Under the pieces are notes generated by a model. It had not been told where the DNA came from. It saw only the letters and a list, made by a program, of their open reading frames with translations, and ran no database searches. Both the position numbers and the translations under genes were made by a program. A stretch of 22,119 nucleotides of DNA, from NCBI GenBank assembly GCA_000697335.1, contig JNEM01012776.1:1-22119 (forward strand). The letters run 5' to 3'. Origin of the DNA: Conidiobolus incongruus B7586 (lineage: Eukaryota; Entomophthoromycota; Entomophthoromycetes; Entomophthorales; Conidiobolaceae). Shown in pieces: positions 1-12,040 of the stretch (positions are counted from its first letter, which is position 1; the number at the start of each line of letters is the position of its first letter).

Positions 1-940
1 TTAAAAAAATAATATTTTATATAAAACCAAAAATATCTCAAATAAATTCTTTATCATATATTTAATTATTTATTAATCTTTAATATTTTCTATTTAATTA
101 AATAAAAATTAAATATTTTTTAGCTAATTTTATTTATATAATAAATTATTATATATTATAATTAAGGTTTTAAATATATTAACTTCTGAATTTAAAATTA
201 TGATTAACCTAAACAGTTTTAGATAAATCAAAATAATTAAATATATTTTTTATAATTGATAACTTTTATTAATTTGTATCAAAAATATAATTGAATCTAA
301 AGTTTTTTAATTTAATAATAATATTAAATTAAATCATTATTAAAATAATGGTTTATTATCAATATAATTAATTAAAAATTAAAACTTTAAAATAAAAAGC
401 TATTATATTATAGGTAAGTAAAAATTAAGATTTAATTTTCATAAATGGAGGTTTTGTATATACCAATGTTTTTGACTATTATATAAATTAATTTTGATAT
501 ATATAATTATTTGAAATAAAAATAAAAGAATAATAAAACAAATGACAATATATGAATATTGATCAATTACTTGAACGATATATGGAATTAAAGTGATTTA
601 TTACTCAAATATTAGTAAATGAATATATGGAAATATGATTGAAGATTTGAAAAACTAATATATACAATTTATATATAAACATTGATTTATATATTATACA
701 AAATATTACAAATAAATTTAAGATGAACCAGTAGAATTACTGATAACACATTATATGATAATAGGGTAATAGATAAAGAAGATATACTTTACAAATACTG
801 AGTTCAATGAAAATTTAAATTGACAAATAATTTAAGAAAAATATCAAGTTGATTCATTTTTAATCAAAAAATAGTTTAGTAAATTTCGTCTTTAATCCCA
901 CAAATAAAAATCCTGAGATATTTTTGACTGAATTTGAAGT
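1..940. other. AT-rich left flank, no gene seen
   Basis: No open frame with coding character, tRNA fold or repeat array is visible. The first ~420 bases are only about 10% G+C, and composition rises gradually toward the gene that starts near 1007. Its last part presumably carries that gene's promoter. Confidence 0.6.
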
Positions 941-945
941 TAAGA

Positions 946-954
946 TATAAATAG
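946..954 (+). promoter_or_regulatory. Probable TATA box of the 1007-1552 gene
   Basis: The sequence TATAAATAG lies 52 bases before the ATG at 1007. It contains G and reads as a clean TATA consensus, unlike the plain A/T runs around it. If transcription starts about 30 or more bases downstream, the ATG at 962 would lie at or before the cap site. This supports translation from 1007. The call is weak because TATA-like strings are common in such AT-rich DNA. Confidence 0.4.
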
Positions 955-1006
955 GAAATTGATGACATTTTTTGGTAGTGCAATTCTGCTACATAATCCA
1001 ATAAAC

Positions 1007-1552
1007 ATGAGCCAATTCGACGAAAAAACCCTCAAAAAAGTTGTTAAGGAAGGAGGAAAGCGTGGTATCGAAATTGACGGTGCCGCTACCATGGGTGGTC
1101 TCGAATTCTTCTGTACCAAGGTCGAAGAACCCGCTGGTAATCTTGATCTTACTCTCGAATCCCTCGCTGCCATGAACAAAGAAATTGACCCCAATGAAGA
1201 AGAATCCAAGGGTGGTTCCGGCTGGATTGGTAAGTTGGTTGTTTCCATTAACGACGACCAAACTGCGCTTGTTGCCTACGTCCCTGCTGATAAGTTAAGC
1301 AAGGTTGAACCCGAAGCTTGGTTAAAGGATGTTGTCTCCGTTTATGGTAACATCGAAGTCACCAAGAAGGACGATACTATTGCCACTGCCATCGTTCCCA
1401 AGGACGCTGACAAGGGTGTCTTCTCCCTTAAGGTCCGTGATGAAGCTATCTCTCGCGGTATCTCTTACTTGCGTTCTAAGGGTGCTTTCCCTGAAGCTGA
1501 AGAATCTGATTCTGAACCCGCTATGGGAGACGATTTCTTCGACAACTTATAA
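1007..1552 (+). CDS. Conserved-looking small acidic protein of unknown function, probably highly expressed
   Basis: I do not recognise this 181-residue protein. It is a single exon ending in TAA. The start at 1007 is preferred over the in-frame ATG at 962. The 15 extra codons have ordinary AT-rich codon use, while codons after 1007 switch sharply to C- or G-ending forms (GTC, AAG, CTC, AAC). A TATA-like box also sits just upstream. The body has a basic N-terminal stretch, then the glycine-containing segments GGKRGIEIDGAATMGGLEFF and GGSGWIGKLVVSINDD. An alternating beta/alpha middle part with VAYVPADK follows, and the tail is acidic, ending in GDDFFDNL. No signal peptide, membrane segment or metal-binding motif is visible. 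Biased codons and GC near 45-50% in a ~25-30% GC setting are typical of abundant proteins such as translation or metabolic factors. Function remains open. Confidence 0.88.
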   Translation: MSQFDEKTLKKVVKEGGKRGIEIDGAATMGGLEFFCTKVEEPAGNLDLTLESLAAMNKEIDPNEEESKGGSGWIGKLVVSINDDQTALVAYVPADKLSKVEPEAWLKDVVSVYGNIEVTKKDDTIATAIVPKDADKGVFSLKVRDEAISRGISYLRSKGAFPEAEESDSEPAMGDDFFDNL

Positions 1553-2917
1553 TTTTTTACTGTATTAAAGATCTAACATATACAATAATTTTTTACTTAG
1601 AAGGCAAATCTATTGTTTATATATTAGTGCATATTATCTCTTCACTTTCACAAATGTTATTTTTCATTTTATATTCATTCTATTTCAAATTTGATTTTCT
1701 CTTTGATATATTATTTGGGATTTTGCGCAATTTTTAGATACTTAAATTTTAATCATACCCTTGTTGCTATCTTTAGTTCACGTTCCAGTTCTGATTTTTT
1801 CAATCATTCACTCATTTCTAAAATTAAAATAACATATCACAGAGTAACTGTGATTTTTTCATCAATTTTATTGGGTAAATTGTTATATATTTTTTAAAAT
1901 TTAGATATTAATGTATTTAATTGGCTATTATAACAAAAGCAAGTTTTGATTGATATAAATTAGTGATAAATTTCAATATAATTAGGTTAAACGTCATCAC
2001 AGTTAATTCATATCCCCAAATTGTGTCTTTAATTGGTTTAGTAATATCGAATATTATTAGAATTTATGGTTTGTATGCTAAATAATCGAGCAGTATCTAA
2101 TAAAATTGATTTTCTAGCAATGTAATGCATTAACACATCCTTCAAAGTGACTTGAATGTAGTTTATTTGTTTACAATTATAAGAAACTAAACATTACAAA
2201 ATACAATATTGTAATATCATTTATATAATTAATTGGTTAATACAAATAGAAAATATAATGATTTAAAAAATCATTATTAAAAATAATACGTTTATTAACA
2301 AACAATTATTTGATAATTTTCAAATAAAACTATCAGCTATTATCAATATTGATAGCTTATTGCTATAAAATATCTCTGAAAAAATATGTAATTTGTAATT
2401 AGAATATTGAAACTCCTTGGTATTATCTACCTTGGTAAACACAGTAAAAGTACAAAAAAATACAGTAAGTATTATAAACTAGTATATTGTTTAATTTATG
2501 TTATGGAAGTATTAATTAGGGTGATTTTAATAATTGTTTGGTAATATGATTACCAATACAAAAAATGCTATAAAACATTACATATTAATGTAAAAATCAA
2601 AATTAATAAATTTTGTAACGTTAATAATCTAATTTGAATGAGAAATATCATATTTTACATCAAATGAGCCAAATTTAATAATTTATATCTCCTCGTCCTA
2701 ATAGTTTATTAGTAGAGAAAAATATATGGTTAAAGAAACTATATACATGAATTGAAAATGTGGTTTATTTCAAATAAAAAGGTACTTGGTTGAAATATGT
2801 AAAGAAAATTGATTTGAAATTAATAAGAAATGGTAAAAGGTGTAACATAATATATCAGCATAATATTCAAAATTAATGGTTCTAGAAAAATAAAAAACCA
2901 AATTTGGATTTATAAGC
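1553..2917. other. Convergent intergenic region, no gene seen
   Basis: This 1.4-kb stretch lies between two genes that converge, so it holds two 3' untranslated regions. Short open frames here (for example 1691-1897 +) are A/T-driven and lack coding character. No tRNA, repeat or hairpin terminator stands out. Confidence 0.6.
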
Positions 2918-5548
2918 TTATTGCAAGTTAGGGCCTTGTGGATGTTCAATAGCTGAGTGTGATACTCCATTCACTATTGTCTCCTCTTGGTGAGTAGGTT
3001 GAACGAGTGTATTTTGCTTTAACTTTAAGTAATCATGATAAAGTTGAGTTCTTTGTCTATCCAAGTCTTGTTTTTCTTTTTCCATCAAACGCTCAAGCTC
3101 CTCAAATTGACTCAGTTTTAATTCAATTTTCATTAACTGAGCTTCAACAGTGGCATGAACCAATCTTTGAATTTCTTTGTCTTCATATTGAGCCAAAACA
3201 TTAGCTTTAGCAGCAGCAGCTCCTAGTGCAGCGGCTGCAGCCTTTTCAACTGATGATTGTGGAATAGGATCCTCAGGTTGGCTGGGTTTTCCATCTTGAG
3301 ATTCTGTTAAATGCTTTAAAGCAGATTGCGCTGCAGCGGCTGCAACGCCTGGGTTAACAGCGGATGCTAAAAAGGCAACAACTGACATGACAGGATTGTC
3401 AGTCTGACTGAAAGGAAGTCTTTGATATTGCAAAGGATCAGTAGGGTTAGATTGAGTACTAGGCTCAAGGTATGGATCTTCAATGGGAAGTTTCAAGAAT
3501 TGTAAAATACACTGTTTAGCATCTCGAGTTCCGACATGCTCAGCAACCTTGTTCCAATCTTCTTGATACATTTCCAATCCCTCAAGTAAAAGTAATGTTT
3601 CTTGATCTGTCCAATCATTTGATTCAATTTCAACATTTGGCTCTTCCATACGGATAAAATCGCCACTCGAAGTATTTGAAGGAAAACGGCCTTCAAGATA
3701 GCAACTTGAACAAAGATTAAGTGATTTATCTTTCAAATTATGATAACGTAATTTAGAACAATCCACTGAGCATGTCGAACAAGAATGTGAAGCTTTTGGC
3801 GAGGTGATTGGCTTATAGATGCTGCGACGAAGCTCAAGGTTGGTAGTAGGCTGTGCAGTTTGGTTACGAGTATCGGTATTGATAGGAGCAGAAGATTGAG
3901 AAGCAGAGTTAGGGGTAGTGAATGGCTGAAAGGGTTGAAGTCCTTTAGGGGTGTCAGCAGTAACTTGGAAGTGACCGGTAAATGGTGGAACAACAGTGGA
4001 GGGACGTGTTTCTGGGTCAACTTTGTAGTTAATTAATCCCCATTGCTCAAGAAAAGCGTGAAGTCTGATCACAGTTGCTACATCTATAGGTAGAACTCGA
4101 CGACACGAAGTCACTGTTAAGTATTCATTAGGATTTAGTCTGAATGTATTGATCATAAAATCACGAGATTCTTTATAAACTGTAGGCGTTTTAGAGCGAT
4201 TTAATCCAGAAAAGAATTCGGGTAAAGCCTTCTTTTCAATATCATGGATTGTATCCATATTGAACCAAGCAGAATAACTGGGAATAAACACTTCATGAAT
4301 TTGCTCTGCAAGGTATTTTTTGGCCTTATCTAGTGCCCCATCAACTTCTGGAGTGACGTTCTCCAAGTTTTCATCTTCTGGTGGAATATTAGAAAGTTCA
4401 CCGTTTTTGAAAGGTTCTAATTCGTTACGTTTAGTGCGAGATGTTACTTTAGCAGCTTCATCTGCAATAGTAATTTCCTGAACCGAATTGGTAGTATCAA
4501 TTGAGATAGTTTCAGGCTTTGAATAAGATGAATGTTGTTCTAAATTATCAAGGTTAAATTAGGATAATGTGAATTCAATAAATATTTACCATGAGGAGAA
4601 TTTTCATCAGTATGTGAGCCATTTAAATTTCCAGAATCGAGTCTTGGTTTTTTATTAGAACTATCTTCAACTTCTGGGGTTCTTTTAAGTAATTCCTTAT
4701 TTTCCTCGGAAATAATATATTCTAATTCTGAAATCCATTGCTGATATTTACAGCTGTTGCTTATCCAATCATAAGATAGGGTATATGGCTCTGAACAAGG
4801 AGGTGGGTTAGAAGGAGCTAAGGCATCGTCTTTGGATTTCCATTCGCAGAATGAGTCCGGTAAATACCAATACTGAACTAGAGCTAGATTATCTTTGATT
4901 TCAATTACTTTATATTTATCAGATTTTGAATCTGGCAGAGATAAAGATTGGTTGAGAATAATATGAGTAGGGTTATTGTCACAAGAAACTATTTCAAAAC
5001 CTGAATAAGCGAATAAACATCGTTAAATACTGTAATGTGTGAAGTAAAAAGATAAGAGTACCTTGAATAGATTTCAAGTTGTTTTCGAGTTGTTCTTTCA
5101 ATTCTTCAGATATTTCAGAACTAAAAGCTATCCTAGGAATTTTGAGGAGATTGTTTTGGATGAATTCAAGTCTTAAATGTTCGTTCCAAGAGATGAAAAA
5201 ATCGTTTGATTGATTTGGAATATCTTCTATGGATATTTTTTTGTTATTTATAAATTGACAACTTGATTTTAAAAATGCAAGGAAATAATTAGAATTAGAA
5301 GAATTAACTAAAAAGAAACGAATGGGTAGCTTAAGGAGGGGAGACTTGATTCCTGTAGATTGAGTTGATTTTTTATAAAAGTCAACTAAAGATGTGATCA
5401 AAGTCTCAATAGTTTCTTGAGTAATGGAAGCTTGGGAAGGTAATTTGGATTGAAAGATTGGCTCAATTTTTTCTTTTAAATCAGTCCACCATTGAGAGGA
5501 TTTTAAGCTTGAAATAACAACACTATATTCAGATTGATTATCGTTCAT
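2918..5548 (-). CDS. SWI/SNF-RSC chromatin remodelling subunit, Swi3/Rsc8/SMARCC family
   Basis: Core scaffold subunit of an ATP-dependent nucleosome remodelling complex in the nucleus. Three exons (5548-5062, 5000-4590, 4539-2918), with introns of 61 and 50 nt, give 839 residues. The N-terminal part (about 1-300) matches the SMARCC N-terminal module, including LVQYWYLPDSFCEW and YDWISNSCKYQQWISELEYI. Basic patches NKKPRL and SRTKRN could be nuclear signals. The SWIRM domain lies at about 380-467 (FIPSYSAWFNMDTIHDIEKK, LHAFLEQWGLINYKVD). A ZZ-like zinc finger has Cys553, 556, 560, 586 and 589. A SANT domain covers about 617-667 (DWTDQETLLLLEGLEMYQED, LKLPIEDPYL), followed by PFSQTDNPVMSVVAFLASAV, an Ala-rich stretch and a coiled coil at about 757-817 used for dimerisation. 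Human SMARCC1 shares these blocks nearly word for word. The ATG at 5548 opens a continuous frame. The gene is tandem with, and downstream of, the RhoGAP gene on the same strand. Confidence 0.96.
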
Positions 5549-6543
5549 TATTTGGATTCAAGTTGATAAATTTAATATTATATAAAATAAATGTTATCAG
5601 TGTAAATGAAATCAATCAACAAACATCATCAAAAGCATTCCATTTAAAATAAAGAATTCCATATTTATTGTAACCCATAAAATTTTACTTTTTGAATTGT
5701 ATCTGAATTATCACATTTCATTATTCATATTAAATTTGAATTTGGATTGCTGATTTAATTTAAATACATATCATTTATAAAGGATATTCAAAGTAACATT
5801 TATATATTATAATTGTTTCACACAAACATAATATTTTATTAACTTTCAAATATAATGAATAAATACTATATCGATTAATATATTTAAATTTAATAGAGAG
5901 TATACAAATGAATTTATTATATGTATAATTGTTTATTCTACTCTATATAAACAAATTTTACATCCACGATCTTGAAAAATTTTAATTATTTAATGGGTTT
6001 AAAATTCTATATCTATATTAATTCTTCCAATATTTTGCATCCTATCAGAAAGACTTCCAAATTCTCAATTGTTTATATTACTTTTAATAATATCAAAGTC
6101 ATATTTCAAACTAAATGAGATGAATATAAAATAATGAACTGAAGAATATCATTTTGGTTAATGCAATATGTAATACTATTATAATATTTGGATATAGTCC
6201 ATTTATCAATATATTCAATTATACAATACTATTAAAGTGCAGCGATAATAATGTAAAATATATTATATCTGTTAAATATTAAATTCATTGATTAAGCATT
6301 AAATAATATTAATAATTTCAAAATATTAAGTATAATAAGTAAAAAGGATATATATACCATTATTTATAAGTTGCAACTAAATTTACTAATTTTTTTGAAT
6401 GAAACTGATTTAAATTGTAGAATAAAAAGTTTCACATTAATTAGTGTAAAAAAGGGCAAATATATATTGGTCAATGTTTAATGGGCCAAAAAGTAAATAA
6501 CAAACATAGAATTTTGAAAATAATAAAGCAAATTGAATAATGT
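5549..6543. other. Intergenic region between two minus-strand genes
   Basis: About 1 kb between the 3' end of the RhoGAP gene and the start of the SWI3-like gene, so it should contain the former's terminator and the latter's promoter. It is uniformly AT-rich. I see no ORF, RNA gene or repeat in it. Confidence 0.6.
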
Positions 6544-8156
6544 TTAATTAGAATCATTTAAACGAGGTTTAGGAGGTACTGGTGGAGGTACAGATGATTT
6601 GGCAGTTGGTGGTAATTTGTCAGATGGAAGAGTAATTTTGGATAATGGATAATCCACAAACACTTGAGGATATTGATCAATCATTAATTTAACCACTGAA
6701 CCAACGGTAGATCCTCCCACAACACATAACGAAACATCCAGCATAGGATTAGCAGATCTCACTAAATTAGGAGACCAAACGACAGCAAGATTATAGCTTG
6801 TCATCTTATTCTCATTAGAATTTAAACTGACTTGATAAAGTACGTTGAAAATATAGCTGAGTAAATGAAGCACAGGAGTAGAAAGTTGAGTGAATATACG
6901 ACTTTGAACAAATTCAACTTTATCCTCGTCAGATGCTTTAGAGTCAAATTCCTTAATAACGTCATAAAGCTCAATTGGAAAGACTGGGTTTTTTAACTCG
7001 CGTAAAAATATTTTCATTAAAACTGCAGCAACATTGATATCATGTGATTCTAAATTCACTTGTTGATTCAAATTGTATTTCATTTTGACTTCTTTTAATA
7101 ATGCAGAGCTTGGAGATCTTCTAAATAATCCTTCTTGCTTCAATCCTTTATATAATATTAATGATTAATTATAAATGAATTTATTGAGTAAACTTACCAT
7201 TTTTCAAAAGTAATTCTGCACAATCTTGAATTACTCTAGGTATTCCTAATTCACCATTTTCACCCATTAGGTGAATAAGATCGACTCCGAAAACTGATTG
7301 ACTGGTTTCTAATGAATAAGTCGACATATCTATGTTACTTTCAAATTTCAGGTTATGGCTAAATGTATTAAAGTTAGGTGTATAATTAGGAAAATATCCA
7401 AAAAAAATATATTACTCATAAACAGCATTTGGTATATTCAATTGATTTAATGGTACGTAGCTTCCAAGTTGAGTAAGAGTTGAAATCCAAGTAACCTTTT
7501 TAGCGAATTTTGGACTGGATTAAGCAAAATTAGTATAATATCAAATATAAGAGCAAACTATCAAATACCTGATAATTTTATTCATTGTATCCATTAATAT
7601 CTTGACCCAAAGAGATGGATGAACTACAAGTAAACTCTTTAAATTTTTCTTATATCTATATCCAAGTATTAGTATTGAATATAAGTATGATATAAAAATT
7701 GTGCTTACTTTCTACTTAATCTTCCGTATGCTTTGAAGAGCCAGCTCCAGCTAGGTTTATGAACTGCACCACCAACAAATAATATGGCAGTATAATCATT
7801 TTCAACGAATTCATCCAGCTTTTCAATAATAGAGCTATAAATTTTGGTCAATAAAAAATAAATTTCAACACTAAAAGGGAATATGTACTCAAGTAAGGTG
7901 TCGTAATTAACTTCTTTAGGATCGGGTAAATTGCAAGCACAGAAGACAACAATAGGTTTACTTTCAAAATCCACCCCTGTTAAAGATAGATATTAAAAAT
8001 TATTGAATAAATAGTCAAAAAAATATTACCTGATTGATAAATCAAATTCTCTTGAACATATTCAGATACGGTTCTCCCATTTAAACTCTTGGATCCTCTT
8101 AAAGAGTTGACAACATTACGAAAAGCTTCAGCTCCAATAGATGATTTGCTTGTCAT
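6544..8156 (-). CDS. BCH (Sec14-like) plus RhoGAP protein, p50RhoGAP/ARHGAP1-like
   Basis: GTPase-activating protein expected to switch off Rho-family GTPases (Cdc42/Rho) in the cytoplasm or at membranes. Seven exons (8156-8030, 7976-7889, 7834-7709, 7655-7569, 7514-7416, 7358-7198, 7145-6544) give 429 residues, against 439 for human ARHGAP1. The Sec14-like BCH domain (about 43-180) has KPIVVFCACNLPDP, FVENDYTAILF, RKYKKNLKSLLVVHPSLWVK and LTQLGSYVPLNQLNIP. The RhoGAP domain (about 206-400) starts at QSVFGVDLIHL. It has the arginine finger in EGLFRRS (Arg238), the conserved Lys/Arg in LMKIFLREL, and the Asn in MTSYNLAVVWSPNL. The tail ends with the proline-rich PPPVPPKPR, a plausible SH3 ligand. 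Intron 7835-7888 is 54 nt without a stop; removing it restores gap-free alignment to the BCH domain. The acceptor at 7146 is AAG rather than YAG. Confidence 0.95.
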
Positions 8157-11100
8157 TTTTTAAAGTACTATTCAATGTTTTAAATATTTATGTGTTATAA
8201 TATTAGGAAAGAAATTATTGAGTACTAATATAATGAGATAATATATTAATATATTAATGAAAAATTGAAAAAGGTTCTGGACTAATAATATTATAAAATG
8301 AATAGTTATTGAATATAAACAAGAGTATTTGGGAAAATAAATTATTTTCGCTGGTCTATATTGAATAAATTAAATGCGGTTTTCGTCATTGATTTGATCA
8401 TCAACTCATTAAGAAATATATCTAATTTCAGATCTAGATAATCACTATCAATTTCTCTCCTAATATATATTTCAATCTCTTTAATTTATTATATTTAACC
8501 TCAATTACAGTTGAGTGTATTTTTATTAATTCTGCTTACATGTCTTTTATTACTAAAATGAAAATCTTTAATATAATTGTAATATTGCGCTACAGAATTT
8601 GCATTATCACTTTTCAAGTATATTTTTTTTTGTTCTAGAAATGAGGAATATACATTTAAATTATGAAAATGCAAGTCAGTCATTATATTTGAAATGGCAA
8701 ATACAAAAAATTAATTTATATAATTTATAAAATATTAATATTTATTTTTTGTTTTTTATATAAGAATATTATGAATTTAATAAATGAAAAATATCTATTC
8801 AATTTACATATATTTCTCATTCAAATTCTGGTTCAATTATAATAGGGATTTGATGATTATGAATTTTAAGATTTGATTTTATATAATGACATAATGTGAA
8901 TTTCACTATACTTGATTATGATATATATGCGTTCCTAAAAGCGTTAATGCAAAACCATATACAAATTTTTATAGACTTCAAATTGTGATATATATATATT
9001 CTTTTCAAATATACTGTCATTTTTGTAATACCAAGAAATATTTCAAATAATCTATTTTGTCTGACCTAAATCAAATCTAGTCAGTATTATAAGATTTTAA
9101 TTTTAGGAAATGCTTGATTTTAATTCCAGATCAAAATTATATTTTTACATCTTTTAACTTAATTATCCAAATTGTGATTTATCTAGTATAACCATATATA
9201 TCCTAATATATGATAATTTAATAATAATCATCGATTCAATTCATTATTATAAAGCAATTGTGATCAAATATTATCTAATTTCTTTTTTTTCAACTATTAA
9301 TTACTAGTTTAATAAACATATTATGTTCCTCATAATTCCAATAAAATAATAAAATATATTAAAATTATAATTTGATAGAAAAAAATAAATTTTCCCTCAA
9401 TAATATCACCTGTGATCAAATGATTCATACTTTAAACAATATCAAGTTGACTATTCAATGTATTATTTTTGAGCTTTCTTAATATGTCATGTACAATTGA
9501 TACACAATTAATGAAAACAATATATACACATTTTTGATACAATTATATAAACACTATTCACATATATTAATATAAATGAATATTGAAGGCTAAATTGAAA
9601 TATATTGTATAATGACTTTTGGTAATAACACTAATTGTAAACTTGACTATTATATCGTTTGAATATCAAGCACAATAGTTTCTCTAAATCATTTAAAATT
9701 GCAATCATTCTTAATAAATTTTTAATTAAATGCCAATTTCACAAACAATAAACTATTTTGAAATGAAATATACTATTTTATGTGAAAAGTGTGAATAATG
9801 TGTTGCAATGCACAAAAAACAAATGAATATTGAGTTTATAATTCAAAATATATTTCAATTCACTATCACATTTTGTTTTGGTTTTAAATTTTCAGAAATA
9901 TGTTTTATATCATTATAGTTATATTTAATACTTCCTAGCTATGCTTATAATATAAATTACAAATAATGCAATATTAATATATGATATTGTATTTTGAAGT
10001 AATTTATTAATGGCAGTTTAATTTAAACAAAAACATTTTGTTTGATGTTGCTTTTTTGATTTAACTAATATTTCAAAAATATCCTGTATTATAGCAAATG
10101 ATTTATTTTATTTCAAATTATATCTTATATTTTGATATATAATAAGAAATCCAATTTGTATATATAGTTAATTTTTATTATTAGTAATATATATAATAAT
10201 TTGCTGAAGTTAAATTTATCATAATCATTAGTTTGAAGTATATACTTTTTACAGTGACATATACTAAACCTAAGGCTAAACGTCAAATTTTGAAGCCATA
10301 TTTTATAATTAATAACAGGTTCTAAACGGATATAAATATAATGACAATTTAATATTGGGATATATATTTTAGTAATATATTTATTTTTTACCTGTTGATG
10401 GATCTATTACAAGGACCATTATCGAATATTGATAAATGATTGACCTAATATTCAGCTTTAAAAATAATTTTCATAAGATTATTATTATTTCAATTTTTTA
10501 TATTTGATTCAATTATAAAATAGCATTATTAATTTTTGGAATAATTAATTTGAGTTCATCAAACAAATGATGGATAATAAAGTTATGCAATTTCATGCAA
10601 AACAAATATATAGTACAACCTAGTATTCTAATTGGATGATTTTGAATAATTTAATACTCTGACTCTTTAGTTGATCATTTAAATTTAGTTAATGCTGATA
10701 TAATAATATTAAATAAAAACTGTTATTTTCGATTTAAAAACATTGGATTTAAATTCATCAATGAAAGTATATCTAATACACCAGATAGTGAAAATAATAC
10801 AGAATTTTCAGATAATTCTGTCGCCATTTTCTAAAACCATGTCAAATTTAATTTAATTACACACTTTCATTTAATCATATTCCATTAAGTTTCAATTCAT
10901 CTCCAAAGAGAGTAAGAATTAAAAAATATTCTTATAATCTCACGGATATATTTTATTATTTTAATGCATAAAATTGGAATTTGATATATTCAACATTAAA
11001 GTAACATTTTTCAGCATTTGAAAAGATTCCATACATGTGTCTGAAATTGATTATGCTATTACAATTGAATCAAATAAAACAGATAAAATCTTATATCCAT

Positions 11101-12040
11101 TTATATGTAAAAATGACATAACATCGCCTTGAGATATTAGTGAAATATTCATTAAGTTCAAAAATAAACTAGATATGGTGGTAATTTAGAATTTATGCAA
11201 AAGCCTAGCTCTTCCTCTAGATGCATTTAACCGAGGATCAACTAAAAATTCTAGAATATGGTTCAAATATATGTATAATATTTATTAATATATAAATTAC
11301 TCACAATATATCCCAAAAATTAATAAATATTACAAATTGTTCAACTTACATTTTTATTAAAACAAAGTTTCGTGTAATAATTTGAATGGAAATCAAATTT
11401 ATTAATACCAAAAATTGATACAGAATCATGGGGAAAACCTGTATTAATAATCTACTCAAATATTGGAGTCTAATTTATATAATACTAATTCTACTATAAA
11501 TTGAATTAGATTCTAGTAATAGTTTGTATAAGGTAAAGTACAGTATATTTTGGACGTATTCATCATTTTCAAAATATTAAAAATTTCAGTAACTTTGAGA
11601 ATATTGCAAGAAATAATCAAATACATATATTTCAACATACTATAATACCATTGTTGATAATAGCAATACATAATACTTAATTTGAAATCGTTTCACCAAT
11701 CTAATTTTTAACAATTAAAAATCACTAAATCATACTTATAATCAAACTAATTTTATTAAGCTATTTTAATGTGTTATTTTGAATGAATAAAATGATATTG
11801 GTTTAACCTTTCCTTCTTGATTGGGGTATCAAGTCCCACAAGAATTCCCACCAATTCAATTTTCAAATTAAAATACTTTCTCTTTTCTATTAATTTTTAT
11901 TAATGCATATCTTTACTAACTGAATAAATTTAATTCTTTTCATAATATCAATCAACACTATAATTCCTTCATCCCTAGTATTATATATTTAAATTTATAA
12001 CTGTCTATTAATATTATATATACATCAAATATCCTTCCTT
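8157..12040. other. Long AT-rich gene-poor region (3.9 kb)
   Basis: It separates the divergent RhoGAP (-) and Sec2-like (+) genes and so contains both promoters. I find no confident gene, tRNA or repeat array. A 60-codon ATG frame at 8501-8683 (-) has no recognisable sequence. Short coding-like runs at about 10740-11290 (+) are not convincing. The last 240 bases become richer in C and pyrimidine tracts, and include the motif at 11798-11810 that is shared with another gene. Confidence 0.5.
11798..11810 (+). promoter_or_regulatory. TTGGTTTAACCTT motif upstream of the Sec2-like gene
   Basis: The 13-mer TTGGTTTAACCTT occurs 231 bases before this gene's ATG and again, identical, at 19610-19622 just before the mitochondrial carrier gene. 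Chance sharing of a 13-mer containing four G/C bases at two promoters in 22 kb is unlikely but possible. The binding factor is unknown. Confidence 0.3.

Noticed and set aside
962-1006. Alternative upstream start of the 181-residue protein at ATG 962
   Set aside because: The added 15 codons have AT-rich, unbiased codon use, unlike the rest of the gene, and they lie very close to the TATA-like box at 946-954.
7198-7358. Suspected frameshift in the RhoGAP gene before QSVFGVDL
   Set aside because: Careful re-reading shows the frame is continuous from the acceptor at 7359 through this exon; the apparent shift was a transcription slip in my working.
8501-8683. Open frame of 60 codons on the minus strand
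   Set aside because: It has an ATG but no recognisable motif, no codon bias and no supporting neighbour. Frames this long occur by chance in several kilobases of such DNA.
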